Shown in pieces: positions 31,801 to 41,714 of a stretch of DNA of 64,000 nt. The notes beneath the pieces were generated by a model. The model was not told the DNA's origin. It was given only the letters and a program-made list of their open reading frames with translations, and did no database searches. Location: the NCBI GenBank assembly GCA_900208305.1, contig OAPG01000012.1, forward strand, positions 310,001-374,000, written 5' to 3'. Position 1 is the first letter of the stretch. Every line of letters begins with the position of its first letter. Position numbers and translations under genes: made by a program. Source of the stretch: Melanopsichium pennsylvanicum. Taxonomy: Eukaryota > Basidiomycota > Ustilaginomycetes > Ustilaginales.

Positions 31801-32544
31801 CACCTCGGTCCTCGGACCGGCAACTCATTCTGGAGCGAATCATTTCTCGATCGACCTCTTGTTGGTGTGCCTATCGCTTATCCTGTTGGATTTGGTCAAA
31901 GCATGCTTTCCAATGCTGACCAGCACAATGGCAACAGTTGGCCCACCGCGCAGCAGCACCAAGCTGCGGCCAATGTCCACGCTCCTGCCGACGCCAATGC
32001 CGGGTTTTCTGAATCTCAAGCACACGCGCACGACACGAATATGGCATCAGAATCTGCTGCTGCAACAACAACTTCTGCCGCTGCAGACAATAATGGCGAC
32101 GGACAGACTTCGGCAGATGCATACGACCTCTATGAGCTGCTAGGCGCGCGTGAACCTGGGACGGACATGCCGGACCGGCCCATGTCATTCTCTCAACACT
32201 ACAACCACCACAACCCAAACAAAGGAGACCAGGGTCCTTCTGCTTCGTACCGCACGTATGTTCAGAATTCACTGGCTCGGACGTACGATCAACAACAGCA
32301 GCAACATGCACAGGGTAAAGCCGGTGAGGGAGGAGACAAAGGTGCGGGGAACAGTATGAGCGCCGAGCCGATGCCCAGTGAGAGCGCACTCAATGCTGTT
32401 GCGGCAGCGGCGGCGGCAGCTGCAGAAGCCGAAGCCGAAGCAGAGGGTAAGGAAGGGTTGGACCCGAACGCGCAAGGCAATAATCTGGCTGGCATGTGGT
32501 ACGCCTGGGAAAACTTTAGTCAGATGCTCAACAACCGTCAATAA
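28849..32544 (+). CDS. Zn2Cys6 fungal-specific transcription factor, 1231 residues
   Basis: Nuclear DNA-binding regulator; target genes unknown. One exon, ATG at 28849. Residues 1-260: disordered, Gln/Ala/Ser-rich with QQQQ tracts and a Lys-rich stretch (KPKKERAKPKPRSKSATK) that could be a nuclear signal. Zinc cluster near 274-300: CLQCRDKKQKC, DRVKPVC and GNCRENPTDDPC, spacing C-x2-C-x6-C-x6-C-x2-C-x8-C. The fungal_trans middle region follows (LTTRLAHAAGLHRDPEHW, ARRNLWWNIVFFEVAHA, HRIGQPPCLTHEGFDTQYP) to about residue 880. The C-terminal 330 residues are low complexity with a poly-Ala/Glu-Ala tract. The fungal_trans motif order resembles the XlnR/Gal4 superfamily, but I cannot assign an orthologue. 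Confidence 0.92.
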   Translation: MSDHQNPDQPLQELATAAQLDEELEQQQQKELEQRQKLLQQQHAELEARRQAEELVAQAQTQASTSAPSTTAIMQPVQPVFPQASAASTSGQLSASSLGDVDAVIAAAVNASKQHAEQERLHEEQQLAAHAQQQPPVPSENGQHAAANEMDVVPTTPPHQNQQEQVETAGGAQVSPSAQPRIQPQSSIDPSAAAANANNAKAQHDTDAGDVSMRSADDPDASMMSESASPVKQDTADESLSMTATPKPKKERAKPKPRSKSATKITRFRKITSCLQCRDKKQKCDRVKPVCGNCRENPTDDPCHYVDDRKRPGSDDEDTAADSSICSPLVVRKRKEPEDSFTTTGSRVFKRADFPRGNDRRQALMVQTRRDMVEKLEQVGRDRSRDFTTRVNAARAAAIADVLFESAITLPTADEISALLYTYKTQVEPFVNVVVIDINIARIQSFLRWWHSKPTTMPVDPPLVPLLLVILALTLQVRRNSPEFEGHNLRNFLPIPGVDCSDERTLLSVAGHCIDALQIACPSAWSSAFQAPIDLTKASLLRGIWHLNELNLQFAGTCFALTTRLAHAAGLHRDPEHWSGIRTEEAQARRNLWWNIVFFEVAHAHRIGQPPCLTHEGFDTQYPDDYGALCAMYERAGLADPDPSRIILPPGATALVPRTPSQINFDYHWARFRIYHIFLRQSQQLFRFGISSPPDPNLNDEYAKWRENLPEKLKLHFERRAKGSVRPSSELLDQVASHSFENRIYDPEMTEEFQDYQQGYNLEFMYHQCMITLHRPYIDEQGAWRPPESVQKSLEVCLQSAGALISTADDVLACMPANCMYNQCAYFAFNAGLILAIHCKLDPSSQLHRPQIQKALDLLDTLSGMARLTNVAEQAGRYSSTLKQMLHGIGGDIAGLAATKPLSSTAAASGAERQDGEANGEAAPAAAAGEDKGESSQGAILGALDPSLGGEEDKHDAGRTDVDGGPDRIPAFVLPFVGLPTDPNHLGPRTGNSFWSESFLDRPLVGVPIAYPVGFGQSMLSNADQHNGNSWPTAQQHQAAANVHAPADANAGFSESQAHAHDTNMASESAAATTTSAAADNNGDGQTSADAYDLYELLGAREPGTDMPDRPMSFSQHYNHHNPNKGDQGPSASYRTYVQNSLARTYDQQQQQHAQGKAGEGGDKGAGNSMSAEPMPSESALNAVAAAAAAAAEAEAEAEGKEGLDPNAQGNNLAGMWYAWENFSQMLNNRQ

Positions 32545-33039
32545 TAGACGTGGCGTACCAAGGAGGAGGGGTGCTTTGATGTTACTATGTCCGTAGTAGG
32601 ATTGAGACTCGATCACATAGCAGGCTATTCTTGTTGCGTAGGATGAAAGTTGGTGACTTTGCATCGAATATGTATCATGATTGTATGTTCCTTTATCTGC
32701 GCCTTTTTTTCGTGATATTTCGACAACGTTACTTGTATAGGCGAAGCTCAATCACAATATGCAAGTGTGCTGCTACTTGTATGACTAGGTACAAAGAAGA
32801 TGAGCATGGTTTGGACTGGAATGACTTGAGTGTTTAGGGATTAGCTTGAAAGAGGAAGGGATTTTTGTTGTTGTGGCTTGTTAGGCTTTTTCAAATCAAC
32901 CAATGGCATGAGGACAAAAGACTGACAAAGTCTTGATGGTTCCAAACAAGCAAGGATCACATGCACTGTATATATGTCAGCTCTTGTGTGATTTGATCTT
33001 GTTGTGAATTGGTGATTTGAACTACTGGCTGTTACTTAC
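32545..33039. other. Intergenic: 3' side of the Zn2Cys6 gene
   Basis: No complete gene. If the methyltransferase fragment to the right is spliced, its last exon could be here: on the minus strand, after an AG near 32930, the frame reads TLSVFCPHAIG then a stop. This is a weak assignment. Confidence 0.35.
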
Positions 33040-33332
33040 CTTGTGCATGGGTCTCTTGAGATTGACATGCTTCCTTCCACCAATATTCCTCACCCAATTG
33101 CCACTGTCCCTGTTAAGCTTGCATCCTCCAAATTTGAAGCTCCACATTGGGGTCCATAAGCTTTGAATTAATCTGGTAAGCCCATTCTTACTTGCCACAT
33201 GTTCATATAGCACAATCTGTCCACCTGGTTTCAACAGGCTCTGCAAAAATGTGTCCAAATGTTGCTTTGGCTCTGGAAGGGAACATGATACTTGAACCAA
33301 GACAATGGTATCCAGGCTTTGAGATTCAATAC
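33022..33332 (-). pseudogene. Fragment of a class I SAM-dependent methyltransferase
   Basis: The minus frame reads DTIVLVQVSCSLPEPKQHL, then LKPGGQIVLYEHVAS, then WTPMWSFKFGGCKLNRDSGNW. This is the C-terminal half of a METTL7/UbiE-like methyltransferase. A good acceptor (CTTTCATGCAG) begins the exon at 33332 and a good donor (AAG/GTAAGT) ends it at 33040; read through, the frame stops at 33022. I searched the 550 nt upstream for the N-terminal half with the SAM-binding glycine loop and found none, only AT-rich and homopolymer sequence. It is therefore probably a truncated relic. Base composition is more AT-rich than neighbouring genes. Alternatively, a first exon too diverged to recognise could exist. 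Confidence 0.5.
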
Positions 33333-33883
33333 CTGCATGAAAGATTGAATGATGGCTAGTCTTGTCCAGGCCAGAATTGACTCAACTCAAATTATTGTAA
33401 TTTCATTATACATCTTGGCTGGGAATCGGAAATAAGAAAAAAAAAAAAAAGAAAAAGAAAAGGAAGTACCGAAAATTACTACTGTATTTTGTAATTTGCA
33501 GTACAATGCTGCCGATTTGCAAAGGATCGGGCCCAGTTCCACGTGACTCAATTGACCAGTCAAGCAGTCATTGCGCTGTGCTATTATTGTATCTTAGAAA
33601 TTCCAAAGGAGTCAGGAAAAAAGAATCGCCTGTGCGTGCATTTTGTTTTTTTTTCTTTTTTTAAATGGTTCGGTGGAAGAAGGGAAAGCACAGTGCCTTC
33701 TCACAGTATGCTGTCCTACACAATGTTACTAATACACCATCATCTCGACCCCATACCATTCCACACCTTCGACTCGTACGCCAGACAGGATAGCATACAA
33801 GACGCTCAGCATCCCATTTTAGCGTTTCCAACTCACCTCTACCCATCGTTACGTTCAAAAGACTGCCCCGCAGTCCATCTTGC
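33333..33883. other. Intergenic: AT-rich spacer and VAS1 leader
   Basis: Contains an A-rich homopolymer (about 33437-33450), ACCGAAAATTACTACTGTATTTTG-type AT-rich sequence to about 33520, then the CT-rich VAS1 upstream region. No gene seen. Confidence 0.5.
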
Positions 33884-36800
33884 ATGCCGCCTCTGGCACG
33901 CCTCATCACCCCTCTCCTTGTCAATCTGCGTCAAAGTACATTCGCAGCACATATCATCGCGAGGAATACCGCATTTTCGGATCTGCCCTCTTCGCATACA
34001 GCTCGAATTTCACCCTTTTCTTCTTACCATCACTACGTTTGCACCATGTCATCCAACACACCAGCTGCCGCACCCGAGCAGCAGCATCAGCAGCCTTCTG
34101 GCTCGGCACTCACCAACGACAATTTCGCCGATGCCCCTGCTGCCGATGTACCTCTCGGGCCTGATGGACAGCCAATGACAAAGTCCGCCATGAAGAAGGC
34201 CGCTAAGCTTGCAGAAAAGCAAGCCAAGCAGGCCGCCAAGGACGCTCTCAAATCCGACAAGCCAGTCCAAAACGCAGCTGGCTCTGGCGCTACAAAGAAA
34301 GAAAAGCCCAAGAAAGAAGTCAAGCAAGAACCCGAATGGGTCAACAACACCCTTCCCGGAGACAAGAAGGACCTTTCTCAGCCCATGGAGAGCGGATACA
34401 ACCCGCTTCACGTCGAGCAAAGCTGGTACCAGTGGTGGGAGAAGAGCAACCACTTTAAGCCTGCAGAGCCATCCGAGTCGCACCCGTACGACCCCGAAAA
34501 CACCTTCATCGTCCCTGCGCCACCTCCCAACGTCACTGGTTCGCTCCACATCGGCCATGCGTTGACCATCTCGATTCAGGATACCTTGATCAGGTGGTAC
34601 CGCATGAATGGCTACCGCACCCTTTTCAACCCTGGTTACGACCACGCTGGTATTGCCACCCAGAGTGTAGTTGAGAAGCGTCTGGCAAAGACAGAGGGCA
34701 AGTCTCGTTACGACTACGGCCGTGAAAAGTTCTTGGAGAAAGTCTTTGAATGGAAGGACGACTACCAATCGCGTATCTCCAACCAGATGCGTCGTCTCGG
34801 TGCATCCTACGACTTTTCTCGTGAGGCTTTCACCATGGACGCGCCTCGATCCAAAGCCGTCACCGAAGCCTTCTGCAAGCTGCACGAAGACGGAATCATC
34901 TACCGTGCCAATCGACTCGTCAACTGGTGCTGCAAGCTCCACACCACTCTCTCCAACCTCGAGGTCGACCAGAAACAGCTCAACGGGCGAACTCTCATGA
35001 ACGTCCCCGGCTACCCTGCCAACGAGAGGATCGAATTTGGTGTCATTGTTTCCTTCTCCTACCAGATTGAGGGAAGTGATGACAAGATTGTCGTTGCCAC
35101 CACGCGTCCCGAGACCATGCTCGGTGATACCGCCGTTGCTGTCCACCCCGATGATCCCCGTTACAAGCATCTCCACGGCAAGCATGTCGTTCACCCCTTC
35201 GTCGCTGGTCGCAAGATTCCCATCATTGCCGACTCGATCATCGTCGATATGGAGTTTGGTACCGGTGCTGTCAAGATCACCCCAGCCCACGACCCCAACG
35301 ATTACGAAGTAGGCAAGCGTCACGACCTCGAATTCATCAACATTCTAAACGACGATGGAACGCTCAACGAGAACTGCGGCGACTTTGCCGGAATGAAGCG
35401 TTTCTCCGCCCGTCGTGCTGTCATTGACAAGCTCAAGGAGATTGGCAGCTACGTCGAGACCAAGGATAACCCCATGACGGTCCCCATCTGCTCGCGTTCC
35501 GGAGACGTCATCGAGCCCATCATGAAGCCACAATGGTGGGTCAACTGCCAGCCTCTGGCTGCCAAAGTCATTGAAAAGGTGCGTGCAGGCGAGATGTCGA
35601 TCACACCCATGGTGTCCGAGAAAGAATTCTTCAGATGGATGGAGAACATCCAGGATTGGTGCATCAGTAGGCAGCTTTGGTGGGGTCACAGGTGTCCCGT
35701 ATACTTTGTCAACATTGACGGACAACAGCAGGACAGGGGTGACGACAAGTTCTGGGTGGTCGGTCGTACGCTTGAAGAAGCTCAAGAGCGCGCCGAAAAG
35801 CTCGCCGGTGGCAACAAGTTCACGTTGGAGCAGGACGAAGACGTGTTGGATACTTGGTTCAGCTCTGGTCTCTGGCCCTTCTCCATCATGGGCTGGCCCG
35901 AAAAGACCGACGACATCAAGCACTTTTACCCCTCGTCCCTGCTAGAAACCGGTTGGGATATTCTATTCTTCTGGGTCGCCCGAATGTGCATGCTCGGTGT
36001 GTATCTGACCGGCACTCTGCCTTTCAAGGAAGTGTTCTGCCATGCTATGGTCCGCGATGCTCACGGTCGAAAGATGTCAAAGTCGCTCGGAAACGTGATT
36101 GACCCCCTCGACGTTATCGAGGGCATCACGCTTGATGGACTCCACACCAAGCTTCAAGAAGGCAACCTCGACGACAAGGAGATTGCCAAAGCTGCGCAAG
36201 GTCAGAAAAAGGACTTTCCCAAGGGAATTCCTCAATGCGGTACCGATGCTCTGCGTTTTGCACTTTGCGCCTATACTTCGGCCGGTCGCGACATTAACCT
36301 CGATATTCTGCGTGTCGAAGGATACCGAAAGTTCTGCAACAAGCTTTGGAACGCTACCAAATTCGCTCTGCTGAAGCTAGAACCGATTGCATCTTTCCAA
36401 CCCAACGCTTCGGATGAGGCAACGGGAGACGAAAGTTTGGTGGAGAAGTGGATCTTGCACAAGCTCAATAACGCAAGCAAGACGGTCAATGAGTGCTTGA
36501 AGGAGAGGAACTTTATGGCGGCCACCAGTGCGGTTTACAACTTTTGGCTGTACGAGTTGTGCGATGTGTATATTGAGGCGATCAAGCCCATCACGGATGC
36601 AGATGCCAAGGATCTCAAGGCAAAGGTTAGTGCACAGCAGACGTTGTACACTTGTCTGGATGCTGGCTTGAAGCTGTTGCATCCCTTCATGCCTTTTGTT
36701 ACCGAGGAATTGTGGCAGAGGTTGCCAAGAAGACAAGGTGAAAAGGCCGAGTCGATTGCACTTGCTTCCTACCCTGTCTACCTCAAGAGTCGGGACGATT

Positions 36801-37297
36801 CAAGCGCCGAGGTTGGTTTTGAAGAAGTCTTCTCTGCCGTTCGAGCGATTCGAGGTATGTGCACCGATTACAACTTGCTCAAGGATGTTCAAGTCTTTCT
36901 CGAAACCAGCGACTCTAGCTTTTTGACGACGCTCAATCAGTCGTCGGCTGTGGTGGCGACTCTGGTTAAAGGATGTATCAATGTTGAGGTGGTCAATAGT
37001 GCCACACAAGTGCCAAAGGGTTGTGCAGTTTCTTCCATCTCTTCGCGTCTTAATGCTCATTTGCTTATTAGGGGTTTGGTCAACATTGATCAGGAGTTGG
37101 AGAAACTTGATAAGAAGTTGCAATTGAATGGCGTTGGTATGGAAAAGATTAGTGCACCGATGAAAAAGGCACAGGAATGGTCTAGGATGCCTCAAGAGGT
37201 TAAGGATTCAACTGAGGAGAAATTGAAGAATTTAGAGGCTGAGAAACAAGCTATTCTTAGTGCGAAGGCGCAATTCGAGAGTATTAGGGATGATTAA
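33884..37297 (+). CDS. VAS1: Valyl-tRNA synthetase with alternative mitochondrial and cytosolic starts
   Basis: Class I synthetase charging tRNA-Val. One exon. From the first ATG (33884) 1137 residues; from the second in-frame ATG (34046) 1083 residues. The 54-residue extension (MPPLARLITPLLVNLRQS onward) is Arg/Ser-rich with no acidic residue before Asp33, like a mitochondrial presequence. The second start (GCACCATGTC) has the better context, so ribosomes could skip the first. This matches yeast VAS1, where one gene makes both enzymes. A Lys-rich N-terminal extension (about 95-150) is followed by the HIGH motif (GSLHIGHAL, about 220), NPGYDHAGIATQ, an editing domain (TTRPETMLGDTAVAVHPDD), the KMSKS motif (GRKMSKSLGNVIDP, about 730), the anticodon-binding helices and a C-terminal coiled coil. 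Confidence 0.96.
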   Translation: MPPLARLITPLLVNLRQSTFAAHIIARNTAFSDLPSSHTARISPFSSYHHYVCTMSSNTPAAAPEQQHQQPSGSALTNDNFADAPAADVPLGPDGQPMTKSAMKKAAKLAEKQAKQAAKDALKSDKPVQNAAGSGATKKEKPKKEVKQEPEWVNNTLPGDKKDLSQPMESGYNPLHVEQSWYQWWEKSNHFKPAEPSESHPYDPENTFIVPAPPPNVTGSLHIGHALTISIQDTLIRWYRMNGYRTLFNPGYDHAGIATQSVVEKRLAKTEGKSRYDYGREKFLEKVFEWKDDYQSRISNQMRRLGASYDFSREAFTMDAPRSKAVTEAFCKLHEDGIIYRANRLVNWCCKLHTTLSNLEVDQKQLNGRTLMNVPGYPANERIEFGVIVSFSYQIEGSDDKIVVATTRPETMLGDTAVAVHPDDPRYKHLHGKHVVHPFVAGRKIPIIADSIIVDMEFGTGAVKITPAHDPNDYEVGKRHDLEFINILNDDGTLNENCGDFAGMKRFSARRAVIDKLKEIGSYVETKDNPMTVPICSRSGDVIEPIMKPQWWVNCQPLAAKVIEKVRAGEMSITPMVSEKEFFRWMENIQDWCISRQLWWGHRCPVYFVNIDGQQQDRGDDKFWVVGRTLEEAQERAEKLAGGNKFTLEQDEDVLDTWFSSGLWPFSIMGWPEKTDDIKHFYPSSLLETGWDILFFWVARMCMLGVYLTGTLPFKEVFCHAMVRDAHGRKMSKSLGNVIDPLDVIEGITLDGLHTKLQEGNLDDKEIAKAAQGQKKDFPKGIPQCGTDALRFALCAYTSAGRDINLDILRVEGYRKFCNKLWNATKFALLKLEPIASFQPNASDEATGDESLVEKWILHKLNNASKTVNECLKERNFMAATSAVYNFWLYELCDVYIEAIKPITDADAKDLKAKVSAQQTLYTCLDAGLKLLHPFMPFVTEELWQRLPRRQGEKAESIALASYPVYLKSRDDSSAEVGFEEVFSAVRAIRGMCTDYNLLKDVQVFLETSDSSFLTTLNQSSAVVATLVKGCINVEVVNSATQVPKGCAVSSISSRLNAHLLIRGLVNIDQELEKLDKKLQLNGVGMEKISAPMKKAQEWSRMPQEVKDSTEEKLKNLEAEKQAILSAKAQFESIRDD

Positions 37298-37320
37298 AAA
37301 ATAAATAAATTTAAAAAAAT

Positions 37321-37342
37321 GGATGGATGGATGGATGGATGG
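37321..37342. repeat. (GGAT)n tetranucleotide repeat
   Basis: About five and a half perfect copies, right after the VAS1 stop. Confidence 0.9.
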
Positions 37343-38073
37343 TTGTAGGTGGGAAGTGATTGAAGAAAAAGAAGGAATTATATATGTATAAAACTTAGGG
37401 TTAGAAGTTTGAATGAGGAAGGTATTAAAGACTAAGAAAGAGTTGGGAGCGAGTTTTTGAAGCAATTATTTTTTATTTTTATTTTTTTTAATCGAGACGT
37501 TTGTGGATGAGATCTTATTGTGGTGAAATTTGAATTAATTTGAGATTAGTGAAAAATCTTAAAAATACGGTAAATTTTACACCAAAGTGTACCAAATCAA
37601 GACCTAACATTTTTAGCCTTAAAACCATTTTTATCTACTGTGCCTAATTTCTATTCAGTTCACAAACCACTCTTCCTCTCCCAGATATTCCTCCCCACTC
37701 ACGAAAAAAAAAATAAAAAAATTCGGCACTGAAAAAAAAAACCCAGTCAAAAAAAGCACAAATAAAAAACAACAAACAAAACCAAATGTACCGAAAGAAT
37801 GCATGTTGCATTGCAATAGCCTTGTTTTCTTTTTTTGGGTGTACGTGTGTGTGTGTGTGTGTATTACAGCGGGGTTTTGGTGGTTTTGGTGAGGAACCAC
37901 TATCGAAACCAATGTTAAAAATGTTTACTTTGGCTTTTCAAGTAGAAATGCAAGCGTGTGGGGGGGGGATTGAAAGATGGAAAAAAGTTGATGATAAAAC
38001 GCACTCAAGAAAATACGCTGCCATGTTCCTTGATGTGCCTCAACTTGAACAAGAGGTGAACAGTATACAAGAG

Positions 38074-38096
38074 GTATGTGTGTGTGTGTGTGTGTG
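38074..38096. repeat. (GT)n dinucleotide repeat
   Basis: A run of alternating TG close to the RPS8 stop codon, likely within its 3'UTR. A second, similar run lies at about 37848-37864. Confidence 0.85.
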
Positions 38097-38150
38097 GATT
38101 GTAAATGAAACGAGAGGAGGTCAAGGGTCAAAGGAAGGGGGAAATTTTTT

Positions 38151-38783
38151 TTACTGCTTGCCCTTGGAAGCCTTGAGACGACGAACGTAGAATTCGAGCT
38201 CCTTACCCTCGAGAATGTAACCATCGCACCTTCCGCTCTGTCCGGGACGGCTCGAGACGGCGGCGTACAAACGACCGGCACCAAACTGCTGTTCGACAAG
38301 ACTGTCGAGCTTACCCTCCTTGCGACGGTTCTCGAGCTTTCGGGTTACGCTGTTGGAAAGCTTGGTCTCGTCAACGTTGGCCTCAGCAGCACCCTGACCA
38401 GCAGCACGACGCTTGGTGGTGACGGGTTGACCATAGTGCTTCTCGTAAGCCTGACGGAAAGGGGTAGCGTCGACCTGAACGATGCAGCCCTTGACAAGGG
38501 TGTTGGTACGGACAAGCTCGTTGTTCGAGGCGTTGTAAACGACACCGAGAACACGGGTCTTGGCGGTAATGTGCTCGGAACCCCAGGCAAAGTTGCCAGA
38601 GTCGAGACGGAGAGCACGGTATTTGAGGTTACCACCACGAACACGAACGGTGTGGATGCGCTTGGCACCGATACGCGTGTTGGCAGCCTGACGACCGAGC
38701 TCAAAGGCACGCTTCTTGCGGTAGTAGGCGCGGCGAGCACCGGTAGCAGATCGCTTGTGTCGCGAGTCACGAGTAATACCCAT
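38151..38783 (-). CDS. RPS8: 40S ribosomal protein S8 (eS8)
   Basis: Small-subunit ribosomal protein. One exon, 210 residues, ATG at 38783. Start [20 protein letters not shown] is close to invariant in eukaryotes. Further landmarks: [57 protein letters not shown] and the C-terminal [16 protein letters not shown]. The length is normal. A CT-rich leader followed by TTTTCTAG seven nt before the ATG could be a 5'UTR intron end, as is common in fungal ribosomal genes, but I did not define its donor. Confidence 0.97.
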   Translation of the reverse strand: MGITRDSRHKRSATGARRAYYRKKRAFELGRQAANTRIGAKRIHTVRVRGGNLKYRALRLDSGNFAWGSEHITAKTRVLGVVYNASNNELVRTNTLVKGCIVQVDATPFRQAYEKHYGQPVTTKRRAAGQGAAEANVDETKLSNSVTRKLENRRKEGKLDSLVEQQFGAGRLYAAVSSRPGQSGRCDGYILEGKELEFYVRRLKASKGKQ

Positions 38784-41714
38784 GTTGAATCTAGAAAATA
38801 CGCCAAGATGAAAAGGTTGGGATAGACAGGGTCGAGTGAGGCGGCGGTGGAAGAAGAAGGTCGGAAGGGAGAGAAGGATGAAAATGAAATCTAAGTCAGT
38901 TTTCTGGTGTTGAAATCGCGCAGAGTTGCAGACACCAATTTGGGAGAGTCAACCGGACCAACAGGAGACGAGGGCGATTCGATGATGTGACTGCAATGCC
39001 GAAAGTGAAGATATGTTTGCTGAAAGAATACTGAACCAAATGTGCTGAACTGAAGGTGTAAAATTGTGTGCAGAGGTCGTCGACGCTGCAAAACATGATT
39101 GTAGATGGCATCGCAATCATCAAATCCTAGCAACGTCAAATACCGGTGTCTGGTAGTGATCCTTGTTCAACATTTGTGCCCTCCTCTCTAACTTTCCCCC
39201 AACTGATAAACCTCGGCGGTGATAAGGGAGCATCTACTCAATCTTGGGCACCATAGGCGCAGATCCTGGTCACCCCTTTCAACTACACCTGCAACTTGAT
39301 CCCTGACCAACATTGTTCATGGCTGACGCATATTGGCACCTAAACATTTATTCGAGGTTCATTTGCTGGTGTTTGCCATTGAAAATCTAATGCGATGTGC
39401 TGATACTATTCAAGGTATTTCTGGTCTTGGAACTGGCGATGTATTCTGAAAATGTTGGTCACCAGGCGATGACCGGCGTTGAACGAGGCTGATAGCGCAT
39501 TGTGCTGCTGCGCTGCGTGCGAGATGGATGCTGGCTTGCACATGATGCTCTGGAATTGCTGCATGCTATAATATGTTGTTCGAAACCTCAAGTCGAGGTT
39601 TTTGGTGGTGGCATTGCGTGGTCGCGGTCGTCCTGGTGTATTGTCATGGTGTCGCTGTATCTTAAGTGATGCGACAGGGTGCTGTTATGGCAGGCTTACC
39701 TTGATTAAGTGTCTTGAGGGGATGAGAAGTGACCTAGGGATAGGAAAGGAGGGATCAAGGCGTAGATGTCGAACTCAACTCGCTCTGGCTGGCTTCGATG
39801 ACGAAGAGGCAGACTGACAGACCACTCAGTCTTACATTCGAGCACACTCATTGCTGGCCGGTCTTGTTGCTTTAGGTCGAGCTACAGTATTGGCCCCTCT
39901 GAGTCGTTGAGCTGACGGGTAATATTGGACACGCCCCTTTTGCAGAGCTTGATGCAACCATTGACTGACCTGCAGGATTCAAAGACTACAGCCCAATTCG
40001 AAAATTGAATGAAGGACTCGGGAAAAATACACGTGAGCAAAAGCAAGTTCGGCCGAGGTATTTCTGGCAATGAGGAAATTTAGCAAGCGAAAGGGAAAGT
40101 CTAACATGCAGAAATTGGATTTTGCATTTCTCAGCGACGTGTTAGACTCAATATCTCTGGTGAATGCTATACAGTATCTGTTGCTGCCGGCGTGAGAAAG
40201 TCGGGGCTTGAAAACTGTGTGGACTCAAACTCAAAAGCGGTCCACGCAGGGCGCATTCCAGTCCTTGGAAAGCAAAGCAGGTGACAACCTCGGACTTTGC
40301 CTTGCATCAACCTCGCCCATTCTGGCATATAGTACAGGTGTATAGCGCTTGCCCTTTGCGGATGGCACCTGTGAACACCCCTCTCATCATCCACCAAGAC
40401 CCTCTCCGGGGAGTTCTGTGCGATCAGGATCTACTGTACTAACCTAAGTTTAGGATCCAACTTGGATGCAGATCGGGTCGCTTCAGCATGGGTTGAGCGA
40501 AATGATCACGACGTTGTTCATGTGGCTATGCTGTCTGAGGTTCTCAATTTTAATGTTTGGCCCCACTTGAACAGACCTCGCGAGAAAGCGCGCACTTAGG
40601 CAAGACCATCGCGTATGCTGATGTCGAAGCTGTCGAATGTGTGTGATATTAGAAGCTTGTGGTGTGTGATCACACCAAATGACAGTCAATCGGCGGTTGA
40701 GCGCCAGCTAGAGTAATTAGAATTGTTGATAATGCGGGTGCTTCTTTTTATGTGCAAGAACCGCTTTGCAGCACTGTGACTTGGTGGTGGTCATGATAAC
40801 TTATTCCACAAAATCACACACTCAATTGGTACTTAGATATGCACGTCGCTGCAGACTCGAAATTTGCTCGGCTGTCACTTTACTGTAGCCGTTGTTCGAC
40901 TCGCTTGAATCCTTACGCCGGGCTAACAGGGCTGGTGCAGTGCAACGCATAGCATCGGATGTCACATTACTCTCGCCTACTCGTTCGACGTGAAAGACTT
41001 GACAACATGTTATCGTGCCATCCTGAATCAGAACCAAAGAGTGCCAGACATTGCTAATTGCTCCTTGAACCGCGATAAAACTCCCCAACCAACGCCAACA
41101 TTGTCCGATTGCGCCTGTAACGCGGTCACAGTGCAGACAAAGACAGACACATTCTTTCAACTTTGAACCGTCGAGTTCACCTTGAATCCCCCTTACACCT
41201 CTCACAGTTATACCATCCCATCAATCCTTACCATTCTCCGCCGCACTCTCCGTGGTGCTCGTGAGCCTTCCCCCTAAAAGCTGCTCCACGCCGTAGAATC
41301 GTCCGCCCTTTTCAAATTCACAAGCGTCACTCAGTCCATCATCTTTGTCCTTCTCAGGTAGAAAGGAAAACGTTTGATCCACATCACTTCTATCCCAACT
41401 TCAGCTGGATGAAGACTCACAACACCAAACTCACTCGCATCTTATCCTTCCTCGAAGCTTGCATCCAATCTCGTACACGCCTTCATCCTTCTCTCCATAC
41501 ATAGACGCGGTCAAGCTTGGTCTTCTCTCGCTCTCTTTCTCCCTCTCATACCACGCTTCGACTTGATCATCGTCCTTCGTTCCAAGACTTGCCCGTCCAT
41601 CTCACCGCAAGCATCTCTCTTGCACACCATCTTATCAAGCTTTACAATCAAGTTTCACCTCGTCATACTTCTCGATTCTCTACATCATACAGCTCATCGA
41701 CCACCAACAGGAGG
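38784..41714. promoter_or_regulatory. 2.9-kb region without a supported gene, between RPS8 and the 41715 gene
   Basis: Both flanking genes start here, so both promoters and leaders are included. Short open frames inside begin with non-ATG codons or have no recognisable protein character. The last 500 nt are CT-rich and in frame with the 41715 gene without an ATG, suggesting its 5' leader. Confidence 0.5.

Larger units (their letters stand above)
37298..38150. other. Intergenic low-complexity region between convergent VAS1 and RPS8
   Basis: AT-rich and repetitive: (GGAT)n at 37321-37342, T/A homopolymers around 37467-37490 and 37706-37780, (GT)n at about 37848-37864 and 38074-38096, and a G run near 37963. 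No gene seen. Probably 3' ends of both genes. Confidence 0.7.

Noticed and set aside
34049..35923. Minus-strand frames of 424 and 192 codons opposite VAS1
   Set aside because: Antisense shadows of a highly biased coding sequence; no recognisable protein.
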